DNA from: an uncultured bacterium
GTDB lineage: Bacteria; Verrucomicrobiota; Kiritimatiellia; RFP12; UBA1067
Assembly (NCBI GenBank): GCA_900547945.1
Contig: URIT01000002.1
Span: 51,179 to 115,178 of the forward strand
Length of the DNA: 64,000 nucleotides
Direction of reading: 5' to 3'
Position numbers and translations under genes: made by a program. Positions within the stretch are counted from its first letter, which is position 1, and each line of letters opens with the position of its first letter. The notes beneath the pieces are model-generated. The model searched no databases, was not told the origin of the DNA, and saw only the letters and a program-made list of their open reading frames with translations. Of this stretch, positions 1 through 11,977 are shown in pieces.

Positions 1-702
1 CTTCACGCCCGGCATGAAGATCTTGCGGAAGGCGTAGAAGTTCTTCGCCCCCAGGTCGCGCGCGGCCTCCAGGAGCGAGAAGTCGAACTTCTCCGCCGCC
101 GTGTAGATCGGCATGATCGCGAACGGCAGGAAGGAGTAGACCGAGACGAGGACGACGGCCGCCTCCGAGTCGAGGAGCGTCGACGTGGCCGGATCGACGC
201 GCCCCGCCGACGCGGCGCCCAGCCAAACGAGGGCCTGCTGCACGAAGCCGGGCAGCCAGTCAAAGAGCCATTCGCGCACGCGCAGGAAGACGAGGTAGCA
301 GGCCTGCAGCCAGCCATCCGGGTGCAGCATCGTCTTCCACGCGAAGACCCGCACCACGAAGCTCGTCCAGAACGGCAACATGATCGACCCCGCCACGATG
401 GCCCGCCAGCGCGGATTCATGCGCGCGATCGCGTACGCGCACGGCAGCGCGAGGATGATCGACCACACCGTCACCTCGAAGGAGATGCGGATCGTGTTCC
501 ACACGATGGCCGGATAGTCGGGGTCCACCAGCTCGCGCCAGGTGGAGAACGACCAGTCGCCCACGCCGCCCGAGGCGTCGTGGCCGTGGAACGTGAACGC
601 CAGCACGATTACGGCCGGGATCACGAAGAAGACGGCCAGCCAGGCGAAGGACGGCAGCGTGAGCAGCCATTCGGCCTTCCGGGACCTCAGCGGATTGTCC
701 AT
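1..702 (-). CDS. potB: Spermidine/putrescine-type ABC transporter permease (PotB-like), partial
   Basis: Inner-membrane permease of a polyamine-type ABC importer. It would form the translocation channel together with a second permease and the ATPase encoded just upstream. The protein begins MDNPLRSRKAEWLLTLPSFA and enters a first membrane segment. Further hydrophobic segments follow, and near the window edge there is the conserved EAA-loop motif (LLEAARDLGAKNFYAF, then FRKIFMPG) that docks on the ATPase. A GGGGGAGG ribosome site lies a few bases before the ATG. The gene runs off the left edge, so about the last sixth to quarter of a usual ~280-residue permease is missing. Only 19 bases separate it from the ATPase gene, so an operon is likely. 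The exact substrate (polyamine or a related compound) is inferred from family resemblance. Confidence 0.85.
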   Translation of the reverse strand, partial: MDNPLRSRKAEWLLTLPSFAWLAVFFVIPAVIVLAFTFHGHDASGGVGDWSFSTWRELVDPDYPAIVWNTIRISFEVTVWSIILALPCAYAIARMNPRWRAIVAGSIMLPFWTSFVVRVFAWKTMLHPDGWLQACYLVFLRVREWLFDWLPGFVQQALVWLGAASAGRVDPATSTLLDSEAAVVLVSVYSFLPFAIMPIYTAAEKFDFSLLEAARDLGAKNFYAFRKIFMPGVK

Positions 703-721
703 TTCGCGCCTCCCCCGCCGT

Positions 722-1828
722 TCAGTTCTCGGCGGCCACCATGTAGCCGTCGTCCGGATGCCACCACACGAACACCTCGTCGTTCCAGGTGATGGGTTCC
801 TGGTCGAGGAGAAAACGCGAATGGGGCTTCAGGGACTGGATCTGGAGCCCGGACGACGTCACCCAGAACTTCGTGTAGACGCCCTGGTAGACGATGTCCT
901 TCACCTTCGAGGGGAAGACGTTGATCGAGGCCCCCTTCTCGGGCGGCGGCGGCGTGAGGGTGACGCGGATCTTCTCGGGGCGCACCGAGAGGTCGATCTC
1001 CTGCCCCACCGAGAGCCTGCGGTCGTTGTACGCCTTGATCTGCGGGAAGCCCTCCACCTGGATGAAGCAGTAGTCGCCGTCCACCGAGACGATCTCGCCG
1101 TGGAAGAAGTTCGTGTCGCCGATGAAGGACGCGACGAAGCGCGAGGCCGGGGCCTCGTAGATCTGCGCCGGACCCGCCAGCTGCTCGATCTTCCCCTTGT
1201 TGATGACGGCGATGCGGTCCGAGAGCGACATCGCCTCGCCCTGGTCGTGCGTCACGTAGAGGAACGTGATGCCCACCTGGTCGTGGATCGTGTCGAGCTC
1301 CAGCAGCATGTGCTGGCGCAGCTTGAGGTCGAGCGCCGCGAGCGGTTCGTCGAGGAGCAGCACCTGCGGACGGTCCACGAGCGCGCGCGCGATGGCGACG
1401 CGCTGCTTCTGCCCGCCGGAGAGCTGGTTCGGGTACTTCCAGGCATGGTCCGCCATGCGGATCATCTCGAGGATGTTGTCCACCGCCTCCTCGATCTCCG
1501 CCTTCGGCTTCTTCGCGAGCTTCAGCGAGAAGGCGATGTTATCCCAGATCGTCATCGTCGGGAAGAGCGCGTAGTTCTGGAACACCGTGTGGACGCGGCG
1601 CTGGTTCGGGGCAAGGTCCGTGATGTCCTTGCCCTCCAGGTAGATGCGCCCCGAATCGGGCCGCTCGAACCCGCCGAGCATGCGCAGCAGCGTCGTCTTG
1701 CCGCAGCCCGACGGCCCGAGGAGCGAGAAGAACTCGCCCCTCTTGATGGAGAACGAAACGTCGTTGACCGCCGTGAGCGCGCCGAAGCGCTTCGTCACAT
1801 GGTCAAAAACAAGGAATTCGCTTGCCAA
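722..1828 (-). CDS. potA: Polyamine-type ABC transporter ATP-binding protein (PotA-like)
   Basis: Cytoplasmic ATPase that powers polyamine-type uptake with the permease downstream. The 368 residues show Walker A GPSGCGKT near residue 38, Q-loop VFQNYALFP, signature LSGGQKQR, Walker B VLLLDEP and switch histidine THDQGEAMSL, followed by a TOBE-like C-terminal regulatory domain. Length is normal for PotA. The start is TTG: no in-frame ATG lies nearby, and a GGGAG site sits about 9 bases upstream. A TATACT-like -10 lies further upstream (about 1867-1872, minus strand). The substrate-binding protein and second permease are not in this window and may lie to the left. Confidence 0.93.
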   Translation of the reverse strand: MASEFLVFDHVTKRFGALTAVNDVSFSIKRGEFFSLLGPSGCGKTTLLRMLGGFERPDSGRIYLEGKDITDLAPNQRRVHTVFQNYALFPTMTIWDNIAFSLKLAKKPKAEIEEAVDNILEMIRMADHAWKYPNQLSGGQKQRVAIARALVDRPQVLLLDEPLAALDLKLRQHMLLELDTIHDQVGITFLYVTHDQGEAMSLSDRIAVINKGKIEQLAGPAQIYEAPASRFVASFIGDTNFFHGEIVSVDGDYCFIQVEGFPQIKAYNDRRLSVGQEIDLSVRPEKIRVTLTPPPPEKGASINVFPSKVKDIVYQGVYTKFWVTSSGLQIQSLKPHSRFLLDQEPITWNDEVFVWWHPDDGYMVAAEN

Positions 1829-1940
1829 CTCGACTTTCTCCCTTCAATGGTGAACATAGGGGGAAAGTATAGCAAACCCCCCTTGGATTTGAACCCCTAA
1901 ATGCGAGAAATGTGCGAGGGCGCGGATCTTCCCCGGGAGG

Positions 1941-5081
<3,141 letters not shown>

Positions 5082-5120
5082 GTCTCGTGCCTTGGTAAAC
5101 GGTAAGCGGTCAAAGGGATG

Positions 5121-6383
5121 TCAGCGGACGCGCAGGAGGAAGAAGTTCTTCTTGCCGCTCCGGAGCACCGCCACGCGGCCCTCCACGAGGTCCCCCTCCG
5201 CGAAGACGCGCGCCGCGTCCGCCTTCGCGCCGTTGAGCGAGAGCCCGCCCTGCTGCGCCATCCGGCGCGCCTCGCCGTTCGACTTGAACATGCCCGCCTG
5301 GGCGGCCACGGCCCAGACGGGCTTGCCCACGACGTCCGCCCGCGCGCGCTCGGCGCTCTTCACGTCCTTGAAGATCGTCTCCAGCTCGTCCGCGCCCTTC
5401 CCGGCGACGTCCCCGCCGAAGAGCGCCTGCGTCGCGCCGCGCGCGGTCTCCAGCCCCTCCGCGCCGTGGACGAGCGCCGTCAGCTCCTCCGCGAGCGCCT
5501 TCTGCGGGATGCGCGCCTCGGGGTTCGCCTTCATCTGCCGCTCCAGCTCGGCGATCTCGTCGAGCGGACGGAGCGAGAAGACCTTCAGGTAGCGGATCAC
5601 GTCCTCGTCGGCGGAGCGCAGGAAGAACTGGTACCAGTCGTACACGGAGGTCTTCTCCGCGCTCATGAACATGGCGTTCCCCTCGCTCTTGCCGAACTTC
5701 TTCCCCGTCCCGTCGAGGAGGAGCGGGAACGTGAGGCCGTAGACGGAACGCCCGCGCATCTTGCGCACGAGGTCCGTGCCCGCCGTGATGTTGCCCCACT
5801 GGTCCGCGCCGCCCACCTCCATCGTGCAGCCGTAGGCGTCGTAGAGGTGCAGGAAGTCGTTCCCCTGCAGGATCTGGTAGCTGAACTCGGTGAACGTGAG
5901 CGCGCCCTCGCTCGCCTCCAGGCGCTTCTTCACGCTCTCCTTGGCGAGCATCTGCGGCACGCGGAAGTTGACCGCGACGTCGCGCAGGAACGCGATCGCG
6001 CTCAGGCCCGAGTACCACTCGTAGTTGTCCACCATCCGCGCCGCGTTGGGTCCGTCGAAGTCGAGGATGCGCGCCAGGTTCTCGCGGATGCCCTTCTTGT
6101 TCTCCGCCACCTGCTCGACCGTGAGCATGTTGCGCTCCGCGCTCTTGCCGCTCGGGTCGCCGATGAGGCCCGTCGCGCCGCCCACGAGGGCGATCACGCG
6201 GTGTCCCGCGAGCTGGAGGCGGCGCAGCATCATGATGGAGACGAGGTTGCCCGCCTGCAGCGAACTCGCCGACGGATCGAAGCCGCAGTAGATCGTCTGC
6301 GGCGTCTCCAGCATCTTCTCGATTTCGGGGTCCGACACGGACTGCACGAGCCCGCGCGCAACCAGTTCCTGAAACAGCGTCAT
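5121..6383 (-). CDS. tyrS: Tyrosyl-tRNA synthetase
   Basis: Charges tRNA-Tyr with tyrosine in the cytoplasm (class Ic). The 420 residues contain IYCGFDPSASSLQAGNL, LVGGATGLIGDPSGK, the tyrosine pocket (YQILQGND, GGADQWGNI), KMSKS-type loop KKFGKSEGNA and a C-terminal S4-like RNA-binding domain ending GKKNFFLLRVR. The usual HIGH signature reads QAGN at residues 43-46, so both histidines are replaced, which is unusual at the first position. A -10 TATACT lies near 6477-6472, giving a leader of about 85 bases, and GGAAAG lies just before the ATG. secA follows 39 bases downstream. Confidence 0.96.
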   Translation of the reverse strand: MTLFQELVARGLVQSVSDPEIEKMLETPQTIYCGFDPSASSLQAGNLVSIMMLRRLQLAGHRVIALVGGATGLIGDPSGKSAERNMLTVEQVAENKKGIRENLARILDFDGPNAARMVDNYEWYSGLSAIAFLRDVAVNFRVPQMLAKESVKKRLEASEGALTFTEFSYQILQGNDFLHLYDAYGCTMEVGGADQWGNITAGTDLVRKMRGRSVYGLTFPLLLDGTGKKFGKSEGNAMFMSAEKTSVYDWYQFFLRSADEDVIRYLKVFSLRPLDEIAELERQMKANPEARIPQKALAEELTALVHGAEGLETARGATQALFGGDVAGKGADELETIFKDVKSAERARADVVGKPVWAVAAQAGMFKSNGEARRMAQQGGLSLNGAKADAARVFAEGDLVEGRVAVLRSGKKNFFLLRVR

Positions 6384-6471
6384 TTCTTTCCTTTTTACAC
6401 GAATCGACCCGAATCCTCAACAGGTGGTCCACCCCGCCGACAATCCGCCCCCCAACCGAAGGGGAGTTGTA

Positions 6472-6477
6472 GTATAG
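6472..6477 (-). promoter_or_regulatory. -10 element for tyrS
   Basis: TATACT on the minus strand (AGTATA on plus) upstream of tyrS. It matches the -10 boxes seen before several other genes here. No convincing -35 was found at 17 bases. Confidence 0.45.
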
Positions 6478-6559
6478 CACAAAACGCCGCCCGGGAGGGA
6501 GTTAGGTTTTAGGTTCTAGGTTTTAGGCTTTTATAGATGTGTGGAGATAAACTGTCTCC

Positions 6560-6824
6560 CGGCTTCTGTGTGTTCAGTGGTAAAACGGAGGGGGAGAATT
6601 TGCCACAGAATACACCGAACGGCCGAAGGCCGTCACTGAACACACGGAAGGTGTTGGATATGTGGGGGAAGAGGGACCACGGATTTCTGTGCGAGATGCG
6701 CCGCAGAAAGCGAAGTTCAGATCCCCTGTGCGACCCTTTGTGGAAAAGAATCCTCTCTCTCGTTGCCGTATCTGCAGTTATGGGTCTTGATTGGTAATTG
6801 GATTTATTACGCACTGAAATCTCA
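6560..6824. repeat. Dispersed intergenic repeat, copy 1
   Basis: Contains TGTGTTCAGTGGTAAAA, the palindrome ACGGCCGAAGGCCGT, CACTGAACACA, GAGATGCGCCGCAGAAA and GTTGCCGTATCTGCAGTTATG, ending in GATTTATTACGCACTGAAATC (split here; full end at 6801-6824). The same blocks in the same order occur at about 48470-48739, and part of them at about 49400-49530. Inverted TGTGTTCAGTG/CACTGAACACA arms imply a folded transcript or a REP/BIME-like element. Confidence 0.7.
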
Positions 6825-7066
6825 TCTTGAAGTGTGGGAGGGAATGACGGCTCCGGCTTCGCCAACACAGATGGACCCCGATCGACGGGCCACCTCTAAC
6901 GGAAGGGCAAGATCGGTGCCATCGGTGTCCGCCACAGGCGGTATCCGTGCCATCAGTGCCCTCCTCTTTTTTTTTCGGGAAAAATAGAAACTCCGATGGC
7001 CGGGAAAGATGCTCCACGACCGTTCCGCCGCCGCCAAGAACCGGAACGGTGGGAGTCACCCCACAG

Positions 7067-7145
7067 CGCCACGCGCCGAGGGCGGCGCGGGTACTTCGCG
7101 TGCCGGGCCATGTTGGTGGGCATCCGGTCGCGCAGGAGCGCGACC
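7067..7145. repeat. 79-bp direct repeat, copy A
   Basis: Begins CGCCACGCGCCGAGGGCGGC and ends CGCAGGAGCGCGACC. It is identical to 7322-7400 except for one base. A shorter related stretch (CGCGCCGAGGGCGGCGCGGG) lies near 48820. Confidence 0.85.
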
Positions 7146-7180
7146 TCCCGACCACGCGGGGCCGCGCAGATTCCTGCACC

Positions 7181-7246
7181 TTGGCAAAGACCGATTGTGG
7201 CGTAGCCCGGTATTCCGGGCGTCGTAGCCACATCGGTCTTTGCCAA
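7181..7246. repeat. Long imperfect hairpin
   Basis: Perfect 15-bp outer arms TTGGCAAAGACCGAT/ATCGGTCTTTGCCAA continue through TGTGGC/GCCACA with one bulge. An inner CCCGG-TATT-CCGGG stem lies inside. There is no T run on either side, so a classical terminator is unlikely. The hairpin lies between the two 79-bp repeats. Confidence 0.8.
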
Positions 7247-7321
7247 ATCTGCGCATGCGGAGCATCTGCGTTCCAAGACGGACGCGACGGAGCGCGTCCC
7301 TCCCGTATACTGCCGTTCGGA

Positions 7322-7400
7322 CGCCACGCGCCGAGGGCGGCGCGGGTACTTCGCGTGCCGGGCCATGTTGGTGGGCATCCGGTCGCGCAGGAACGCGACC
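7322..7400. repeat. 79-bp direct repeat, copy B
   Basis: Second copy of the 7067-7145 repeat, with a single G-to-A change near its right end. The spacing between starts is 255 bases. Confidence 0.85.
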
Positions 7401-7428
7401 AAAGGCGGCGCGGTATGAATCTACCGCG

Positions 7429-8460
7429 TCACCGTAGCAAACGAAATGCCAGGATCCGGTTCGCCGCGCCGTCGTCGCCGTCCGAAATGAGGAGGACGCT
7501 CCGCGAACCGTCCGCAAGCGCGGGGCCGAGGCAGATGCCCTCGTACATCGCCAAGCCCGTGTACGCCCCGAAGAGACGGCGCTTCGCGACGGGGCGGCGC
7601 GCCGTCTCCTTCAGCGCGACGACATCGGCCACATTGTCCGCATGGTTGAAGTCGATCGCGTAGATGCGGCAGCGGAAAGACGGCAGGACCTTCCCCTTCT
7701 TGATGCTCATCTCGCGCTCCAGCACGAGGAGCGTCCCGTCGCCCAGGCAGAGGAGGCCCGACACGCCGCAACGGGACTTCCCCGCGAAGTCGCCGCCGCC
7801 CACGCTGTCCGTCACGTACATCCACTGCCCCGCCGCCGTCCATGCGGCCTCCGGCGCGGGCCGGGTGAACCGCAGCAGGCGCACGCGCGTCCCGTGCGCG
7901 CGCGTCGCGCGCGGGCCGTCGTCGACGTCCGGCGTCGTCGCCCGCACGGGCGCGGCCTTCTTCGCAGTACGCCCCTCGGCCTCGCGGCGGCAGAGCGCCT
8001 CCTCGTTGCAGGCCCACATTTCAAGGCCATCCGGACGCAGCGTCAGCGCCTCGAAGCTGCGGTTGTAGCGGAAGGCGTCGAACACGGCGGGCACGGCAAC
8101 CACCGCGCGTTCCGCGCCCGTGGCGGGGTCGAACGCGCGGATGGAGCCATCGTCCTCGTCGCCGACCCACACCCAGCGGCGTGCGGCATCCCACGCGACG
8201 CATTCCAGGTCGCCGCGCCCCGCGAGCGCCGTCTGCCCCGTGACCACGCAGTTCGTCGGCATGCCCGTCGCGCGGTCGACGCCGATCGTCAGCGCGAAAA
8301 GCGCGCCCCCGCTGTCCCGGACGGCGTAGTAGGCGTCGTCCACCACGCGCGTGAGGCCGCTGAGGCCGTTCAGCGATGCACCGTTCCACGCGCGCGGAAA
8401 CGCACGCTCCCCCACGGGCGCAAGCGCAAGGGACGCGGCGGCGAGGGCGGCGCCGATCAC
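7429..8460 (-). CDS. Esterase-like activity of phytase family protein, secreted
   Basis: Probable exported beta-propeller protein of the esterase-like activity of phytase (PF13449-type) group. Its substrate is unknown. From the GTG at 8460 the protein starts VIGAALAAASLALA, a signal-like stretch, followed by GLSGLTRVVDDAYYAVRDSG, repeated blade-like segments such as DLECVAWD, NRSFEALTLRPDGLEMW and FRCRIYAIDFN, and a C-terminal EGICLGPALADGSRSVLLISDGDDG. These features (FEALTL, YEGICLGP) are typical of the family. The GTG overlaps the methyltransferase stop (GTGA), indicating translational coupling. Longer upstream starts would read out of frame through the methyltransferase gene and are rejected. 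343 residues. Confidence 0.75.
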   Translation of the reverse strand: MIGAALAAASLALAPVGERAFPRAWNGASLNGLSGLTRVVDDAYYAVRDSGGALFALTIGVDRATGMPTNCVVTGQTALAGRGDLECVAWDAARRWVWVGDEDDGSIRAFDPATGAERAVVAVPAVFDAFRYNRSFEALTLRPDGLEMWACNEEALCRREAEGRTAKKAAPVRATTPDVDDGPRATRAHGTRVRLLRFTRPAPEAAWTAAGQWMYVTDSVGGGDFAGKSRCGVSGLLCLGDGTLLVLEREMSIKKGKVLPSFRCRIYAIDFNHADNVADVVALKETARRPVAKRRLFGAYTGLAMYEGICLGPALADGSRSVLLISDGDDGAANRILAFRLLR

Positions 8461-9479
8461 GCCTTCACCGCCGAGAGGACCCAATGGGGCATCGGCGGGG
8501 GCACGGGATGCGCCTCGCCCGGCTCGAAGCCCGTCTCGACGAGCCAGCTCTTCAGCTCCTCGTCCGAGAAGACCCAGCCGTTCGCCGTGGTGAGCGCCAT
8601 GTTCACGGCGAAGAGCGCGCTGAAGGCGGGGGCCGTGTGCGTGCGGTCGGTCATGAGGTCGAGGATGAAGATGCGTCCGCCCGGCTTGAGCGCGCGGTGG
8701 GCGCGCGCAAGGATGTCGCGGATCTGGTCGGGACTCTCCTGATGGAGCGCACCGAAGATCGTCACGGCGTCGTAGGACGCGGCCTCGTACTCGTCGGTGT
8801 GGTAGTCGCCCGCGCGGCATTCGATACGGTCCGAGAGCCCCGCCTCGGCAACGCAGTCCCGCGCGACGGCACTCACGGCGGGCACGTCCACGGTCACGCA
8901 CGTGAGGCCGGGATTCGCCTGGACGATCAGTTCCGCATAGGCGGCGGGGCCGCCCGCGAGGTCGAGGAGGCGCGTGCAGCCGGAGAAGTCGAGCATCGGC
9001 ACGACGCCGCGCCCGATCGCGCGGGCGCGCCCACGCATCGAAAGGGCGAACCGCCGCGTCCGGGCGGGGTCATCGCCGAGGTGGAGCTGCGGCGGCTCGA
9101 CGGGTTCGCCCGTGCGGACAAGCTGCGCGAGGCGTCCCCAGGCCGGATAGACGTCCTCATTGTAGCGGACGGCCTGGGAGAGGTCGGCGGGGCCGCCGGG
9201 CACGAGCGCGAGCTTGCCCGCCTGCGTGTTGAAGTAGGTCTCCTCCTGCTTGCCGAGAAGCCCCTCGGCGACGCAGGCGTCGAGGAGGAGGCGCAGGGCG
9301 CGCGGCGCGGCCTCCGTCTCCGCCGCGAGGGCCGTCAGGTCGGCCGAGCCGCCCAACGCAGCCAGCGCCTTGAAGACGCCCACGTCGAGGGCGGCGAAGA
9401 GGACGGCGCTTCCGTAGAACGCGCTCGCGAGGTCGACGATTTCGGAAACGGATTTTTCAGGCGGAGGGAGCGTGTTCAT
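8457..9479 (-). CDS. SAM-dependent O-methyltransferase (acetylserotonin/hydroxyneurosporene type)
   Basis: Transfers a methyl group from S-adenosylmethionine to a small-molecule hydroxyl; the substrate is unknown. 340 residues. The N-terminal winged-helix dimerisation part contains GSAVLFAALDVGVFKALAAL. The Rossmann domain has LLDLAGGPAAYAELIVQANP (glycine-rich SAM loop), TVDVPAV, then DAVTIFGALHQ and the C-terminal ALKPGGRIFILDLM. This matches the Methyltransf_2 family of plant-type and antibiotic O-methyltransferases. AGGA lies about 8 bases before the ATG. It is the second-last gene of a minus-strand run with the EamA transporter (15-base gap upstream) and the esterase gene (4-base overlap downstream). 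Confidence 0.85.
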   Translation of the reverse strand: MNTLPPPEKSVSEIVDLASAFYGSAVLFAALDVGVFKALAALGGSADLTALAAETEAAPRALRLLLDACVAEGLLGKQEETYFNTQAGKLALVPGGPADLSQAVRYNEDVYPAWGRLAQLVRTGEPVEPPQLHLGDDPARTRRFALSMRGRARAIGRGVVPMLDFSGCTRLLDLAGGPAAYAELIVQANPGLTCVTVDVPAVSAVARDCVAEAGLSDRIECRAGDYHTDEYEAASYDAVTIFGALHQESPDQIRDILARAHRALKPGGRIFILDLMTDRTHTAPAFSALFAVNMALTTANGWVFSDEELKSWLVETGFEPGEAHPVPPPMPHWVLSAVKA

Positions 9480-9494
9480 GATGTCGTCCTGTTG

Positions 9495-10391
9495 TCATGC
9501 GGTCGCCCGCACGGCGCGGCGGGCATCGAGGAGCTGGGTGAAGAGGATCGCGGCGAAGACGAGCGCGTAGCCGGCGAGGCGGCGGGGCGTCATCTCCTCG
9601 GGCGTCGAGAGCCACCCGCACGTCCAGGCGAGCCAGCCGAAGAAGACGCCGAAGACGGATTCGAGCGAGAGGAGGATCCCGGCGATGGCGGGCGAGACGA
9701 GCTTCTGTCCCGCGTTCTGGAGCGTGTAGGCGACGCCGGAGGAGAGGACGCCGCAGAAGGCGATCGCGATACAGGCCGCACGGATGTCGGCGAAGTTGAG
9801 ATGGACGGCCTCGGAGGGCAGCGCGAGGAACGGCAGGCCCAGGACGGCGCCCGTGAAGAACTGGACGCAGCTGAGCGCAAGGACGTCCGCCTTCGCGACG
9901 AAATGGTCCACCACGAGGATCTGACCGGCGTAGAAGACGGCGCAGAGGAGCGTGAGCGCCTCGCCGCGCCCGAGCGCGAACTCGCCCGCGCCCTTCAGGC
10001 AGATGAGGAACGTGCCCGCGAGCGCGACGGCGACGCCCGGCCACACATACCACGGCGGCCGTCGCCCGAGCGCAAGGCCGAGGAGCGGCACGACGAGCGC
10101 GTAGTTCGCCGTCAGGAACGCGCACGTCCCGGGCGAGGTGTCGGCGATGGCGATCTGCTGGAGCATGGACGGCACCCAGAGCGCGAAGCCGCACCACGCG
10201 CCGCCGACAAGCTCCGCGCGCCCAAACGCGAGCCGCCGCCGCGTCGCCATCACGCCGAGCAGGAAGACGCCCGCGAGGACGTTGCGGTAGACCGTGAACG
10301 CGAACGGCCCCACATGGTCGCCCCCAAGCTTCTGGAAGAGAAAGGCACACCCCCAGATGAGGGCCGTCAGGAAGAGGAGGATTGCGCCCAT
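9495..10391 (-). CDS. EamA/DMT-superfamily transporter
   Basis: Ten-helix inner-membrane transporter of the drug/metabolite type, often exporting amino acids or metabolites; substrate unknown. The protein begins MGAILLFLTALIWGCAFLFQ and shows two repeated five-helix halves. Characteristic pieces include GPFAFTVYRNVLAGVFLLG, NYALVVPLLGLALGRRPPWY and the second-half signature SPAIAGILLSLESVFGVFFG. The ATG at 10391 was chosen because it begins exactly at the first helix; longer reading would run into glgA. It starts 11 bases after the glgA stop. 298 residues. Confidence 0.85.
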   Translation of the reverse strand: MGAILLFLTALIWGCAFLFQKLGGDHVGPFAFTVYRNVLAGVFLLGVMATRRRLAFGRAELVGGAWCGFALWVPSMLQQIAIADTSPGTCAFLTANYALVVPLLGLALGRRPPWYVWPGVAVALAGTFLICLKGAGEFALGRGEALTLLCAVFYAGQILVVDHFVAKADVLALSCVQFFTGAVLGLPFLALPSEAVHLNFADIRAACIAIAFCGVLSSGVAYTLQNAGQKLVSPAIAGILLSLESVFGVFFGWLAWTCGWLSTPEEMTPRRLAGYALVFAAILFTQLLDARRAVRATA

Positions 10392-10402
10392 GGGGGAGGG
10401 AA

Positions 10403-11941
10403 TCAGGTCTCCGAGAAGTCCTTCACGAGGTCGCGGTGGAGCATCCGCTCGTAGAGCGCGATGTACTGGCGCGCGCAAATCTCGTGGTTGAAGCGCTTCA
10501 GGGATTCGTCCATGATGCGCGCGATCTCGGTGGCGCGCACCTCGGCGGGACGGTTCCAGAACGCCATCGCCTGGTCCATCGCCCAGAAGAGCCCGTTCGA
10601 ATCGTACGTGTCGAACACGAAGCCGTTGCCCGTGTGGGCATCGACGTCCAGGGGCTCGACCGTGTCGTGGAGGCCGCCCGTGTTGTGGACGACCGCGAGG
10701 GAGCCGTAGATCGGCGCCTGCATCTGCGGAAGGCCGCAGGGTTCGAAGAGGGACGGCATGAGCATGAAGTCCGACCCGGCGAACCCGAGCTGCGAGAGGC
10801 GCCCGTCGAAGTCCCGCACGCCGAGGCGGCGTTCGATGCCGTGGAAGGAGCGGATGTCCCAGAACGGCTTCTGGAAGGCGCCGTTCGCGATGATCGCGAT
10901 CTGCGCGCCCTTGCTCCAGTGCTTGTCGAGGAAGCGGTAGCAGATGTCGGCGAGCAGCTGGGGGCCCTTCTGGACGGGATCGAGGCGCGAGGGCCAGAAG
11001 AAGAGCGGCGCGTCGGGGTTGACCTCCAGGCCGAGGGCGCGCTGGAGTTCCATCTTGTTCTTCCGCTTCGCCTCCGCGTGGTCCGCCGGACCGTAGCGGA
11101 ACGGGATCTTGTCGTCCGTCGCCGGGTTGTCCGCCGGGTCGGGCGCGTTCAGGATGCCCGTCGCGCAGCCGGCGTTGTACTTGTTGCGGATCTCGTTGCG
11201 GATCGAGTCGGGAATGAAGGAATGCCAGCCGTTCACGATCTCCTTGAGGAAGGTCGGCGAGACGGTGTTGATGAAGTGCGCGGCGAAGATGCCCGAGGCC
11301 TGCAGGTCGATGGGATCGGTGTCGTGCGCGCTGAAGTAGTCGGCCGGCGGATACTCGTAGTAGAGGTTGCCCCAGAACTCGGCCGCGTCGATGCCGGCGT
11401 CCTCCACCTGCGCGAGTGTGAGCTTGTGCGTGTGGATGTTGTGGACGGTGAAGAGGCAGGGGATGCCCATGCGGCGCGAGGCGGCGGGGATGAGGCCCGT
11501 CATCCAGTCGTTGCAGTGGATGAGATCCGGCTGCACCTCGGGGATGATGTGGTTGATCACCTCGCGCTGGAAGGCGAGCGAGAGGCGGGGGTTCGCGCCG
11601 CTCTGCGAATAGACGCGGTCACGGTAGTAGAAGCAGCGGTCCTCGGCGAGGTGGATGTGTTCGTCGGGCATGCGGCTCTTGTAGACGCGCAGCTCCGAGT
11701 CGACGAGCTGGGCCGTCTCCTCGTGGAACATACGCCGGTAGTGCGGCAGGGCCACATGGACGTCCGCGCCCAGGTCGAAGAGGGCTGCGACGAGCGAGGC
11801 GGAGACGTCGGCCATGCCGCCCGCCTTCGCGCTCATCTTGCCCGCGAGGTTGCCCATGCCCTCCGGAAGATACGTGATCTCCGGCGTGACGATGAGAATG
11901 CGGGGATTCGTCCCCTTCTGGCCCTGACGACGCACTGCCAT
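10403..11941 (-). CDS. glgA: Glycogen/starch synthase (GT5)
   Basis: Elongates alpha-1,4-glucan from ADP-glucose (or a related nucleotide sugar) in the cytoplasm. The 512 residues have the N-terminal Rossmann domain with ILIVTPEITYLPEGM and the donor-binding K-x-G-G motif as KAGGMADV. DLIHCNDWMTGLIPA and CLFTVHNIHTH follow. The C-terminal GT-B domain has FFWPSRLDPVQKGPQLL and the acceptor/donor motif LMPSLFEPCGLPQMQAPIYG plus HNTGGLHDTV. Length fits GlgA. No other glycogen genes are adjacent. It lies 36 bases after argD. Confidence 0.94.
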   Translation of the reverse strand: MAVRRQGQKGTNPRILIVTPEITYLPEGMGNLAGKMSAKAGGMADVSASLVAALFDLGADVHVALPHYRRMFHEETAQLVDSELRVYKSRMPDEHIHLAEDRCFYYRDRVYSQSGANPRLSLAFQREVINHIIPEVQPDLIHCNDWMTGLIPAASRRMGIPCLFTVHNIHTHKLTLAQVEDAGIDAAEFWGNLYYEYPPADYFSAHDTDPIDLQASGIFAAHFINTVSPTFLKEIVNGWHSFIPDSIRNEIRNKYNAGCATGILNAPDPADNPATDDKIPFRYGPADHAEAKRKNKMELQRALGLEVNPDAPLFFWPSRLDPVQKGPQLLADICYRFLDKHWSKGAQIAIIANGAFQKPFWDIRSFHGIERRLGVRDFDGRLSQLGFAGSDFMLMPSLFEPCGLPQMQAPIYGSLAVVHNTGGLHDTVEPLDVDAHTGNGFVFDTYDSNGLFWAMDQAMAFWNRPAEVRATEIARIMDESLKRFNHEICARQYIALYERMLHRDLVKDFSET

Positions 11942-11977
11942 GATCCGCCTCCTTTGCTTTTCCCCTACGCTTCCCCC

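Larger units (their letters stand above)
6384..7428. other. 1-kb intergenic region filled with repeats, no gene seen
   Basis: No reading frame here looks like a protein. The region holds the tyrS promoter, a short run of TTAGGTTT-like units (about 6502-6536), a ~250-bp repeat shared with 48.5 kb and 49.4 kb, a half MITE end (6801-6824), a long hairpin (7181-7246) and two 79-bp direct repeats (7067-7145, 7322-7400). The tyrS side and the esterase side are both minus strand, so the block sits inside a run of co-directional genes. Confidence 0.7.

Noticed and set aside
6537..6797. Open frames in the 6.5-7.4 kb repeat block on both strands
   Set aside because: They follow the repeats, have no start signals or motifs, and the repeats recur in other gaps.
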